DNA of 64,000 nucleotides. Source: Turritopsis dohrnii. Lineage: Eukaryota > Cnidaria > Hydrozoa > Anthoathecata > Oceaniidae. Under the pieces are notes generated by a model that did not search any database, was not told the origin of the DNA, and saw only the letters and a list, made by a program, of their open reading frames with translations. The stretch covers positions 1,221,196-1,285,195 of the forward strand of contig BQMF02000058.1 in the NCBI GenBank assembly GCA_027922465.2, given 5' to 3'. A program made the position numbers and the translations under genes. Shown in pieces: positions 35,590 through 46,900 of this stretch (positions are counted from its first letter, which is position 1; each line of letters begins with the position of its first letter).

Positions 35590-37370
35590 AGATTCAAAAT
35601 CTGGAGGACGATTTCAAACAAAATAATAGTTTAAAATCTTTTTAAAGCAGTGAGAGAGATTGAAGGAAAATCTAATAGATCTCTTCTCATGGTAAAAGAT
35701 AAGCAAGGAAAAAAACACAGTGTGTTAAATGAGGTATTGACTTGCTGGGAGGAGCACTTCCAAGCTCATCTTAATACATCTTTTCCACACCAGCCAGATG
35801 CTCTCGATCAAATCCATATTCCTGTGAATTCAGAAAACGCTGAACCGACACCGTCACGGGAGGAAATAGTAGATGCCATCAAATCGATGAAACGTGGAAA
35901 ATGCCCTGGAATTGACGAAATTACAGCTGAAGTGATCAAGGCAGGTGGTGAACCGATGGTACGTATGCTTCAGAAAATCAGTGATAAGGTTTGGGAAGAA
36001 GAAATTTGTCCAAAGGACTGGTCCCGTATGCTTGTTAATCCAGTGCATAAGAAGGGTGATAAACTTGATCCCGCAAATTACCGGGCTATTGCATTGATAT
36101 CAATACCAGGCAAAGTCTTCCTCAGAGTTTTGCTACAGCGAATGAGAATGCGGATCGAACAAGCAACAAAGGAATCACAGTATGGATTCAGACCAGGACG
36201 CGGAACGGTGGATGCAATTTTTATAGTCAGGCAAGTTATGCAAAAGGCAAGAGAAAGAAAAATTGATCTCCATTTCAACTTCATAGACTTTAAAGCCGCA
36301 TTCAATACTGTCTGGCGAAAAGCGCTGTGGAAGATGCTGAGAGCCATAAGGGTAGATGGAAAAATAGTAAGCATCATAGAAAATATGTATGGTGCTACAG
36401 AGTGTGCAATTGTCATCAATGGGCATATTACAAAATGGTTCGAAGTTAAAGTCGGAGTTCGACAAGGATGCCTCTTATCTCCTACACTGTTTAACATATT
36501 CCTTGAATTTGTCATGGCAGAACTAGCAAGTTTGCAGCCAACGCTTGCTCTGAACGGTGACCTTTCGACAGATATTCGTTATGCTGATGACACCACATTA
36601 GTAGCAGCTATATTTGAGAAATTGAAGCTTAGTACCAAAGAGCTTGAAACTTCATGCCAGAAATGGGGGTTGAAAGTCAATCCAGTAAAATGCAAACTTA
36701 TTACATCATCAGATGACTCAATCTTTATTGAAAGCCGACAGGTGCAAAAAATTGATCAATTTGTATTTCTTGGATCTATGGTTCCCGGAACTTCGTCAGA
36801 TGTAACTAGAAGAATAGGATTGGCAACTTGTGCTTTTGGGAGGCTGAAAGAAAAAGTATGGAGTAGAAAAGATGTTCCAAACGCTCTGAAACTGAGACTT
36901 TTTATGCATTAATAGTTCCTATTGCAGTTTATGCTAGCGAAACATGGACACTCCTGGAGGAAGATATACGTAAATTGAATGTTTTTGAGATGAAGTGTCT
37001 CAGATGTATCCTTGGTGTCACGATGCGAAATCGAATACGCAATGATCTTATTAGAAAAAGACTGAACATACAAAGAACAGTTGTTGACATAATACGGAAA
37101 AAGAGGTTGACATGGTTTGGTCATGTCGCATGTCTTCCTGAAACCAGCCATGTGAAGATAGCTTACAAGGAGGATTTTCAGAAAAAACGACCTAAAGGGA
37201 GACCACCGTCAAGGTGGTGTGATCAAATTAGACGGGACACTGGTGGCATTCCTCTTTTGACCGAGAGAATTGCGCAAGATCGAGTTAAATGGCGAACTGG
37301 TGTTAGCAGACATGTGGCGAAGCTCTCTGGAGTATGCTGTTAAGTCAAGTAAGTCAGTCAAAGACAAAAG
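35590..37370 (+). mobile_element. 5'-truncated RTE-like non-LTR retrotransposon
   Basis: The plus-strand reverse transcriptase and C-terminal domain are present, but the endonuclease is missing. The element ends after an AAGT/CAGT-type short repeat near 37340-37360. Coding is broken by one frameshift. Confidence 0.85.
35650..37343 (+). pseudogene. RTE-like reverse transcriptase, frameshifted
   Basis: The first segment (35650-36912) carries the RT domain: KCPGIDEITAEVIKAGG, NYRAIALISIPGK, QYGFRPGRGTVDAIF, FIDFKAAFNTVWR, GVRQGCLLSPTLF, and catalytic YADD at about residue 311. Near 36904 the frame shifts by one base; the continuation (IVPIAVYASETW, then LNVFEMKCLRCILGV, ending with the SRWCDQIRRD block) lies in the other frame to 37343. 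The family normally also has an N-terminal endonuclease, absent here. It cannot encode an active protein as it stands. Confidence 0.85.
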
Positions 37371-37651
37371 ACAATAAGAATCCTTAATTCTTCGCCTTTT
37401 TACTTATATTTTCCTTGCCTTCGTTGTTCTTCTCGGGCGGAATCTCAGTGCTGTTTTCTCCAGTATTAGATAAACAATTAGTATTATTCACTTATATATT
37501 TCTTGCTTCCCATTATTTTAGGAATTAAAATGGGTGAAAAATATTATAAGTGTTTTAGTTTTACGAGAAAAAAATCTGAACTTTATCTAAACTTTCGATT
37601 GTATATATAATTTCTTGAAAACCCTATATCAAACTATTTATGTTGAGTTAG

Positions 37652-38461
37652 TCAAGTGGGGTAAAAACGGGACAGTAAGAAAAGGTTGGTAAATAGGGAC
37701 ACCCTATAAAACCAATAAAAAGCCACGTTTTACATTAACTACGATAATATAATCAATAAAGTAGATATTGAACTTTCTATGTACACATTTCCAAGTCCAG
37801 GTCTTCAGCCGATCGCTTCATAATGGCGATCGGAAAATTAGTGTTATTTATCCACCAATATCCAGTCAATCCTGCATTTATGATGTTTAAGAATTCTGGA
37901 TGCGGGTGAATAATATTTATCTGAAATCACCGGGAAAAGAAGCTTACGTAATAATTTTCATTGAAAACCCAGGGCCCGTTTCAATAAACCTGTGCCCGCT
38001 GTGTGCACGAGAAAATAAGCGTGTCCCGTGTGTTTTACCCGCAAGAAAATCAATCACGGAGAGGGTAATAACGGGACAATGTTCCGCTTGAATTATAATG
38101 ATCACATATTGTGAAAAGGGACACCTGTGCAAATAGAGACACGTGCTATTATTTTAAACTCTCACGAGACTTCTCAACCTCGTACCCAGGGCCTTTTGCC
38201 TTTTCGATTTAAAAGGCAAAGGACACCGTCCCGAATTCACCCACCCTATGTCCCGTTTTTATCCTTTTTGGAGGATAAAAACGGGACAAAAAAAAAGTAC
38301 GATTTTTAAAAAAACTACTAGCTATCAAGCAAAACAACTTAGTGTTCCGTTAAGACAATGGCCTGTAATAGTAAAACAAAAAAAAATCATAGCGGAAAGA
38401 GCAGCGGTTGCGTTACAAACGAAATGTTCGTTGATTTAGTCCCGTTTTTACCCCCACTTGA
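37652..38461. mobile_element. 0.8-kb inverted-repeat element with GGGACA motifs
   Basis: TCAAGTGGGGTAAAAACGGG at the left and CCCGTTTTTACCCCCACTTGA at the right are inverted copies differing by one base of the G run. Inside, GTCCCGTTTTTATCC and GGATAAAAACGGGAC (38258-38287) form a second, internal hairpin, and GGGACAC words recur. No transposase ORF or clear target duplication. Confidence 0.78.
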
Positions 38462-38839
38462 TATAAATTGAAAAAGAAAATATTGGAAATGTTTTGCACA
38501 AAGCAGGTGTGCACAACTCCTTAAAGAAATGAGAAAGTTAGTCCTCTCATGAACTGTTGGTCATAAAAGATTAAACAAAAGAAACTACTGGTCATGCAAC
38601 ATTTGCAAAGGAAGCTTTCCATCTTTCTTTTTACTAGCTATCTTTTTCATAGTTAGAAAAATGAGTTTAACATCGCTGCTCCCAAAACAAAAGCAAAACA
38701 CAATGTCTATATACTCGAATCATGGTCAAAGTCTCTATCAGAAAAATCATAGTCATAGTCTTTAAGTCGATTATTTGCAAAAATATTAATTATATACATC
38801 CATATATCATACATTATCATAAAATATTATATAAACGTC

Positions 38840-39684
38840 GGAATAGTACGGAAGCGTATTGGTGCCATCTATTTTCTTGACATAGAATTGCTATGTAATG
38901 TCAAATTCAAGCTTTATAAAAAATTTTCACATTACATAAATTTTTTTATGTGATGTGAAATTATAACGCGGACTTTTTTTCACTTCACATAGCTAAGTCA
39001 AGTCAAAATTTTTTCAAAATTTCTAAAAAAATTTTGACATAAGTTGATGTACATTAAAAGTTCACTGTATGTGCTTTTTAACCATTAACTGGATTTAAAA
39101 GCTGAAGCAAAACAAAACAAAACGTGCGCTGTAAAAATGGCCGCAAAAATGTCCTCTAACGATGAGGTGAGACGACTTTCTGTTCTCCTAACCAAAAAGG
39201 TTTAAGGGATTCAACTAGGAATACTTACTTTCCGCCATGATTTATATTCTTCTCTATCGTTTAGCTTGTTGACATGCACATGATATCATAACCTCCACAC
39301 AGCCTCGTGCCACTTAACAACACATCACTTCAAGAGCCTTACTATGGCGTGTCAAATATATGAAAATTATAAATTTGATGTGACATAGCGTTTTACATGT
39401 CAAAATCAAAACAAATTTATTTTGACTTGACATAGCAATTTATGTAAAGTGAAAAAAGTGAAAAAAACAAATTTCACATCACATAGAATTTCCTATGTGA
39501 AGTGAAAATTTTTATGAAATTAAATTTGACATTAGATAGCAATTTTATGTCACGAAAATAACATGGCACCAATACGCTTCCGTAGAATAGAATATTTTTT
39601 GTAAGCGTTGTAACCTGCTGACGCGACATTTCAACAACAATGTTGTGTCAGCAGGTTGCAAACGTTGTCGTTGTATTCTATTCC
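38840..39684. mobile_element. Small hairpin MITE split by a later insertion
   Basis: The right part (39585-39684) is a hairpin built on AACCTGCTGAC and GTCAGCAGGTT, ending TATTCTATTCC. Its left terminus should read GGAATAGAATA; GGAATAG is found at 38840-38846, on the far side of the 738-bp insertion. Without the insertion and one duplicated copy, the MITE would be about 107 bp with matching ends. Confidence 0.75.
38847..39584. mobile_element. 738-bp element with >60-bp terminal inverted repeats and GAATAG duplication
   Basis: TACGGAAGCGTATTGGTGCC begins it and GGCACCAATACGCTTCCGTA ends it; the arms stay similar for over 60 bp, rich in TGACATAGCAATT words. GAATAG flanks both ends (38841-38846 and 39585-39590). 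The interior repeats CACATAG/CTATGTG words, making much of the element palindromic. Confidence 0.85.
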
Positions 39685-40041
39685 AACGTTTCAACTATGT
39701 AATAATTGGCACATACGCAACCACCAACCATTTCATCCAAACAAATATCATTATATCATAATTAATATTTTCTTGAAAGGAAATAAAAACGTTTAGCTCG
39801 TTTTAGCTCCATCCCAAGTTGAACTCTAATCCCGAGTAGAACTTGAAATGGATTTTCTATTATACTAAGTTTATTATACTTAAGCCTTATCAAAATCTAC
39901 ATTATTGGATTAATATTTCAACATGAAACATAAAACGCGGTAGGACACCTAAAAGTTGAACTTCATCCGATTCTCATACCGTTTTTTTTTTCGCTTAGAA
40001 AAGAACCCCTGGGGTCGAGGTTGGGAACATCCTTCTATTGA

Positions 40042-40084
40042 GGGGGGGGGGGGGGGGCTGGGGGGGGGGGGGGGGGGGGGGGGG
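40042..40084 (+). repeat. Homopolymeric G tract, G16-CT-G25
   Basis: Sixteen G, then CT, then 25 G. It is G-quadruplex-capable and may also be an assembly or polymerase-slippage artefact. It lies 60-100 bp upstream of the hAT remnant. Confidence 0.95.
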
Positions 40085-40141
40085 CTTTAGCTTTTTTGCC
40101 AAGAAGTGATGATTTTTTTTTTACAAAAAATTAATGTTTTA

Positions 40142-40680
40142 TGAGATAAAGTAAAGACTCAGATAACGCTAGTAACGCAGGAAAATTCTCTGAAATTGTT
40201 ACTGCTGGAATGTTTGCTGATTAAAACGTCGAAGGGTGAGGAAACGTCTGTGGAAATTGACTTCGTTAAAGAAAGTTACAAAACCGATGTAAACATCGAT
40301 GATTTGATCGTTGAACTCGCGACGTTTAAGGTGTTACTTAAAGGAAAGAAAATCGACCACTTTCACGATCTGATGAAAGAAGTAAAAATGCTAAATGACG
40401 CGGAGAAAAAGTATCTTGTGAATGTCTTAAAAGTTATCAAATTTTAGCCGTGAATCCAGCTTCAGCTGCCACTGCAGAAAGAACATTTTCGACGGCAAGA
40501 AGAGTGAAGACATGGATGCGATCAACCATGCTGCCAGCTCGATTCAATGCAGTCTCCGTTCTAACCTTCCATAAGGAACGCACAGATCAATTGGACATTA
40601 TCAAAATTGCAAATTTATTTGCCCAAGCGAATGATAACAGATTTCGAATTTTTGGGAAGTTCACAGAAGATGATTTGTAA
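40142..40680 (+). pseudogene. hAT-family transposase C-terminal remnant
   Basis: Two adjoining frames encode the C-terminal end of a hAT transposase. The second (from about 40444) holds the dimerisation motif NPASAATAERTFSTARRVKT followed by WMRSTMLPARFN, characteristic of the hAT C-terminal region. A one-base frame change near 40443 separates it from the upstream helix region (40196-40445). The DDE core and BED finger are missing. Confidence 0.85.
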
Positions 40681-42550
40681 ATTTTGATTTTGTCAATTAG
40701 CTTCTTTTTGAATTTAAAAACATGTTTTTGGTTATTATACCTATGTATTATTGTTGGTTTTCTTGTTCTACCCTTCGTTGAAATATTAAAATTTAGACTG
40801 CGTTTTAGTCAATCTGGAGGACTGAAAACTCAAAATTTTCTCGGCCCGTTGGCCCCAACCATGGTGGCGCCTCCTTAGACACTAAACATTTCAGCCCCTC
40901 CACTTTCAAAAACGTTCCGCCGTCCCTGTCCACAGACTATGAATTAGCAAATTCATATCATCAGAAAAAATGAATTTTTTCGTATGATCCAATGATTACT
41001 GCTGAACATTCTTCTTGTTTCCTTTCACCGATTAACACTGCTAGAAGAGGGGTGGGAAAATGATGGAATTCTCCTCGACCCATTCCACCATTCTATAAGA
41101 AAACATAGTGTATTCATCATCAGTAGTAAAGAGATAGTCTGGAGATACGGGCCGAACCCGGCCGTTTTTAGACTCAAACTCGCGTTCCGCTGGAATTTAG
41201 AACCCAGACCGTTAATAAATGCAAATCACAGCGGAAAATTTAGTGCCACTGTGTTATGGTTGGCATTGCATTTGGAAAAATAAGCAGTTTATGCCTGGTG
41301 CTAATTGCTGTATTTTTTTACCGTACCACCTCGAGATCTGCCCCAAATGTTACAATTTTTGGCATTCTTCCTTCGCGGGAAAAATCGCGTGTTGACGTTG
41401 TCAGACCGTGTGTGCTATTGTTAAATGTTTGAACATAGTTAATACATAATACATAACATAGTCACGTGACAATACATTTTAACATAAAAATCAAAACAAC
41501 GCGGCCTTTTTTGAAGTTTTCACTCGTTTCTTAACCAGTTCTTTTCTATTAACTATGGTTTGAAAGCTCAGATTGATAGTCTTAATATTTTGTGAAGTCC
41601 ACTTCGTGTTGAGAGTAACATCATTGAGAGAAAAGGGAGGCGTCGTTAGCACATACAAAACTTATGATTGACCTGCCATTAATAGTATTGGTAGCGATCA
41701 TATGTAAAAGAAGATCTTGTGACTCTGAGTGCAAATGTTTAAAAGGTTTAAAACTAATTTTTGGTTCATTGCCTAAATTTTTTCTAGTAAAAAGTTCCGG
41801 TTCAACAAAGCAATGAATAAGGTGTGTGTTTTCCCAATTTGTGATCCTGTTAAGTCCTTGCAATAAAAACAGCAAAATGAATAACATCCCCAGATCTGTC
41901 AGATATCCCATGATTATTCGATACTGCCTAGCACTTACAAGATTATGAAGGCATAATTTTTGTAATTGGAAAACTGGAACAGGCTCTTCAGTCCTACCAA
42001 GTCAAGAAGGGCGTAGAATTAGGGGGAGGGTAGTATTAAAGTGGACACTTTCAAGGAGCCGCTCGAATCTAAGAAGTTTATTTTAGTTTTATTGTATATA
42101 TACCACTTTTGTCAACATTAAAGAAAGAATAAATAAATAAAAATAAATAAATAAAAATCATGGTCAAAGTCTCAAAGAAAAACCTTTACATAGCGGACAC
42201 TTTAACTTGCATTTATGTGACATATTTGACTACACATCTACTACTTTTCACATCAATGCATCGATCCAGTTTATCAATGGCTTTTTTGGACCATTCTATG
42301 ACTCTTCTGTCTCCATAAAACAGGCAATAATAAGGCCAAGACAAAGCTCCTCTGACAGCAACACGGATACAATGATTTGGAAATTGAAGAAATTTGAATG
42401 CCAAATCACTGAAATAAAGCGGACACGTCCAGCCACCTTTTTCGAGAGGCATGCCTTTCCTCGAAGACTATTGAAATTGGTGATAGCGATATGAACATGA
42501 TGTTGAATAAGTTAATCGTTTTAGAGTTGAGACATAAAAACTGAAAAAGT
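40681..42550. other. Intergenic; no supported gene
   Basis: A short AAAT/AAATAA microsatellite lies at about 42130-42160, a possible 3' tail of a decayed retroelement. Scattered GCGGACAC words near 42190 and 42418 resemble the pogo-like element at 44343. Minus-strand open frames at 41621-41911 and 42213-42452 lack domains. Confidence 0.4.
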
Positions 42551-42795
42551 TAAGGCAAACACACATCAATTACTTCTTCGGGAAATAAATGTAACAGTTT
42601 CAAATTCGTACCCACTGTTTCATTCGCTTCTTGAAGCTTCTTTATAATTAGGTAAATATACCCTTCCTCGTTTCGAAACAAAAGGCTGATGCGTACTGAT
42701 GTTACACGGAAAGATGCCAACACACTTTTAACTGAGGTGTATGTTTTATAAGATAGCCGTTTCTGTATTAATATTTTCAACTGATGATTGCGTGA
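42550..42795 (-). CDS. Possible terminal exon of an unrecognised gene
   Basis: An open frame of about 80 codons follows a plausible acceptor (ATCATCAG). It reads with good composition (SVRISLLFRNEEGYIYLIIK, then KLLHLFPEEVIDVCLP and stop). No upstream exon could be joined and no family recognised, so it may be a chance frame or an exon of a gene I could not assemble. Confidence 0.25.
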   Translation of the reverse strand, partial: SRNHQLKILIQKRLSYKTYTSVKSVLASFRVTSVRISLLFRNEEGYIYLIIKKLQEANETVGTNLKLLHLFPEEVIDVCLP

Positions 42796-42877
42796 GCAAA
42801 TGAACTATTAGTCTTTAAAATAACAAGTCTCACTTTTACGGTATAACGGTATTGGGCGTTTTTTGTCCGGTATAACT

Positions 42878-43277
42878 GTACACGTATTTTTTTTCATAAG
42901 CAACCCAGCTTTTAACCGCCTAGGAAAGTTGCTTTTAAAAAGCCTCAAAGTCCCTAGGAAAGTTGCCTAACGGTTGCTTACATAAATTTTAAGTTTTTCA
43001 AGCATTTATCAAACATTTCTACTTTTGAAACGTCAAATAACATTCAAGCGAACGGGCGGCATATATATATATATACTGGAGAAAGAAAATAAGGAAGATT
43101 GGGTGTTAAATGAAACAAACTTTTATAATCAAACCATAAAACATGAAAAAATATCACATGCTAGAAATTTTATGTTGCTTATACAAAAGCTTGCTCCTAG
43201 GAAAGTTGCTTAACTTTTTTGAAGATTTGCCTAGGGTTGCTTATAAACTGGTTGCTTATAAAAAAAAATACGTGTAC
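42878..43277. mobile_element. MITE copy 2 of the TATAAGCAAC family (400 bp)
   Basis: GTACACGTATTTTTTTTCAT at the left and its complement ending TACGTGTAC at the right, followed inward by AAGCAACC and GGTTGCTT. CCTAGGAAAGTTGCTT units recur inside. Its ends match those of the copies at 14981 and 50553. Confidence 0.82.
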
Positions 43278-43566
43278 TTCGATTGTTTGTATTCTATTTT
43301 TTTGTTGTTGTTGTAGCGTCAAAAACAACTTTTTATGTCTGCTAAAATAGTTGTTCTTCTATGCAACTCTAGCAACTAGTTAGTTATATAATGTAGATAG
43401 GGCAATAGAGGGTGTTAGAAAGATTTATCTTTGCATTTGTTTTATGTTTCAAAAATATTCAGACATCAGAAGAACTGTGTTCAAAACAGGGATAAGTGAG
43501 TGAGGTGTTCTGTCTAACAAGTTAAAAATGATCATTTTAAAAACTGCAGCGCTTTATTTTATACAG

Positions 43567-43670
43567 CTGGTGATTCCGGCAAATCTTATCAGGAAGCGTT
43601 CAACTTCCAGGTAAAAATTGATGAGAATTCTGAAAAAGGCCTCAAGGAGCTGATTGAAGTTATCAAGTAA
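43567..43670 (+). CDS. Possible terminal exon, unrecognised
   Basis: After an acceptor (TTATACAG) a frame reads GDSGKSYQEAFNFQVKIDEN and ends EVIK-stop at 43668-43670. Composition looks coding, but no upstream exon or family was identified. Confidence 0.2.
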
Positions 43671-44342
43671 AAGGTCATTTTTTCAATGGTTTAACGACAC
43701 TCAAATCAAATGTCCGCAGAGTTTAAATAAGAAAAGTAACCTGATAGCATCATTTGTCGGAATGGTTCTATGGTCGTTTCCGACTTTCCATAGCATATTT
43801 TGCATTTTTGCATTTAGCATTTTATTAGTTGTTGACTTTATAGTTTATTACAGTACTTTTTTATAAATGTGTCAACTTACGAGCATGCAGTAAATCGTCT
43901 TTGAGCGAGTCGTGTTAACGTTATAGAAATAGTTTCCATTGTCAGATTTCTGGCTATACCATAAACACTTCTGACACACATTTTTTGGTATTTCAAGCTA
44001 ACGGTATAGCTGTTTTAAGCTGTACTGAGTTTTACTACTTAACCAAATTTCGTCACATTCTTTTTTATTATATTCAATGAACCTAAGAAGTTTGCGAGAT
44101 AAGCAAGATTCTCCTAAACAATTTGCGTTTTTCACAACATTTCACACTCAGTAAAATGAAAATTTCTAGTGAGAATTATTTCCCCAGTATCGATTTAGAT
44201 GCCATTCTAGAGACTCTGGAAACCAAAATTTTCATTTTTATGCAAATTATTATTCTTTTAGCCCCCACCCCCTCACTTTGAAATCCATGGCGGGGGCCCT
44301 CCTTTTAAAATCAGATTAAATTTGAGTGAAAATTAATAACTA

Positions 44343-44958
44343 CAGTGGAATCTGTCTAAAGCGGACACACCCGGACATAGGCGGACAGTGTTGTTCAGAA
44401 CAGATTGATTTTAGGTCAAACACTCATAGAAAAATCTATATAAAGCGGACAATCATAAAGCGGACACTTGTTAAAGCGGACAATTTTTTTGCACCAAATG
44501 AACATTTCCTTTGCAAGCACTCTCTATAAAGCGGACACTTCTGACGGATCTGGCCGACGAATCTGAGCCAATTTTCAATGAATTTGAGAGATCGATTGGC
44601 GAGTTCGAGCTAGAGAAGCTAGCATCAATGAAATCGAGCTTTGTGAAAGTAATCTGGCAGGCGAAGAAAATTCCGACGGTGACGAGAGCAATGGCGAAAC
44701 TGAGGAACCGGCACAAGAAAGCATGAGTCTGAAAGAGATTATCGCGATGCTGGACAAGCTAGAGCGATGTCATGTCTTTAATAAATAAAGCTAAGACATT
44801 CTGTCCACCATCACAAAAAATATCGAGCACCTCCAACTTCTTGGTCAAAATCCAGTTCAAAATTAAATATTCGGCATAATCTCTATAAGGCGGACATGTT
44901 GTTAAAGCGGACACTATTTTTGGAACCAATGGTGTCCGCTTTTAGACAGATTCCACTG
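44343..44958 (+). mobile_element. Pogo/Tigger-like element with TA target duplication
   Basis: CAGTGGAATCTGTCTAAAGC at the left and GCTTTTAGACAGATTCCACTG at the right are inverted copies. TA stands outside each (44341-44342 and 44959-44960), as expected for pogo-type Tc1/mariner elements. GCGGACA recurs through the subterminal sequence. An acidic frame at about 44630-44785 (ENSDGDESNGETEEP, then SLKEIIAMLDKLERCH) resembles the C-terminal tail of pogo transposases; the DDE core is deleted. Confidence 0.85.
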
Positions 44959-45011
44959 TATCATCAAATCATACGACGATAGTCTTTCTGCTGCAGTGTG
45001 CATCGCTAATG

Positions 45012-45612
45012 TACCGTGGCTGAAAAGGACATCGAAAAAACTCATTACGTAATAGGCGGCATAACTCGCGGCAAAACAGGCGGCCGCCTGTTATAACTCG
45101 CGGCCGCCAGTTGTAAAGCGCGGTCCCTAGTTAGTCCCTAGCACCAGTTAGGTAATTCTGGTCTGGAGAATTATTTTCATTTTGAGTGCCCGTCTATAGT
45201 GCCTGTTATAATGGGAGATATAATATTTTTGTAAAGAAATTTCTGGTCCACAGAATTCAAAATTGGTTTAAACAATTTTAGCAGTACGTGTGCAGCTGTG
45301 ATTTGGCAGATATTTTTCTGGATCCAAAGCTTTGGAAACATATGTCATCATAATTAAAGCAATTTGTAAATGTAATAAAATCAAGACCAAGACCTTCAAC
45401 AACAACAGCGAGGGCACTCAAAGTCAAAATGAAGATAATTTTGCAGACCAGAATTACCTAACTGGTGCTGAAACAAGGGGCCGCCAGTTACAACTAGGGG
45501 TCGCGCTTTACAACTGGCGGCCGCGAGTTATAACAGGCGGCCGCCTGTTATGCCGCGAGTTATGCCGCCTGTTACGTAATGAGTTTTTTCGATGTCCTTT
45601 TCAGCCACGGTA
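45012..45612. mobile_element. 601-bp element with ~190-bp terminal inverted repeats and CTAATG duplication
   Basis: TACCGTGGCTGAAAAGGACA at the left is repeated inverted at the right end. The arms stay nearly identical to about 45195 and from about 45410. They are strikingly GC-rich, with GCGGCCGC and CTCGCGGCCGCCAGTTGTAA motifs. CTAATG flanks both ends (45006-45011 and 45613-45618). The centre has no transposase ORF. Confidence 0.88.
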
Positions 45613-46900
45613 CTAATGTTTGCTTATAGTAATAGTTTCATAGCTTTTAATTTATTGTATATTATTTAGTATCACATTTAATCATTTAATGGTATATTGA
45701 TTTTCAAGAATTATTTGTTTGTGTTTTGTATACATCTGGAATGAATTGTTGTTAGGATATTGATTACTTCTTAGCGAACTTAACAAGAACGCAGTATAAC
45801 GAAGAAAAATTACGTTTTCAGGCTTTTGTTCTTCAATATTTTAACTGGAATATTAAGTGGTTTCGCAACCCTTCGAGCAACGGGATAGTTTTTTAAATAA
45901 TTGGCCCAATAAAAGAACTGGTACCGGTAGGCTTCCTTTTTAGACGGTATGACGGTATTAGACCCAAAATTGTGACGGTAAGTGGCATTAGATCTTTTGG
46001 CAGCAGTTTTGAGTGGTCGTTTTCTTAAAAATCGGAATTCTGAATCCACCTAACATCACTGGTAGAAAGTGAAAGGATCTCTCTGATCTTATCTCTGATG
46101 GATGTCCGCCAGTAACAGCTGGTATGAATTCAGTGTCAATGTAGTGTTGATGTCATCAAGACATTCGAAAATTGCGCAGAAAGCAGGTTGAACTGCCTTG
46201 ATTTGATTATGAATCTTCAACATTCATTCAACAACAGCTTTTCTTTGATGAAATTGAACAGATCTACCAAAATCGTAGCTTCGGTTTCTTCTTCCTCAAA
46301 CATGTCTTGCATAACTTGGATGGCAGACCAAATGCCTACCGAGTATCCTGCAATGAGCCAACAGAAGTAATTCAGGTCCCTCTATCAAAGAATTCACAGC
46401 AATATTTCCGACACGGCGTCGTAATACCTGTTCAACGTCGATCGGTCTCAGACGGGCATTAATCGACATGAAACCCATGAACATCAATATTTTCATTGCA
46501 GATCTTTATGGTAAAGGATGCAATATGGGGCAGATGGGGCTCCACTAAGCCGTGATGAAGGCAGTCCATCTAGGAGAAGGAAAACTCTGATGTAACACCC
46601 TGAGAAAACCGTAAATCTGGAGTAAACCGTTTAAATCCGGTGAAAACCACAAACCAATCTCTATTGCAGGTGGAGATTTGGATATTAAGGCATACAAGAA
46701 TATACCCTTGCTATGGCTGTTTACCTTTATCCGTTTAGTATATGTTCCAATGATGGACTTTGGTACAGGGATCATGCCCTAGATAGTTGAGTACTGCCTC
46801 CGTAGTTCCGAGTAGTTCTACTTGTGGAGTGGGTAGGATCTTCCTACTGGCCAGCCTCGAACTCCAGCTTTGTCAGTGGCTTAGTTAGAGGTAAACTCAA
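45613..46900. other. Intergenic; decayed coding-like sequence on the minus strand
   Basis: Minus-strand frames at about 46150-46500 read as protein across a frame change (IAVNSLIEGPELLLLAHCR, then WSAIQVMQDMFEEEETEATI). This suggests an old element or pseudogene, unidentified. Confidence 0.3.

Noticed and set aside
43654..43866. Hydrophobic plus-strand ORF
   Set aside because: AT-rich low-complexity frame without context; the better frame just upstream is listed separately at low confidence.
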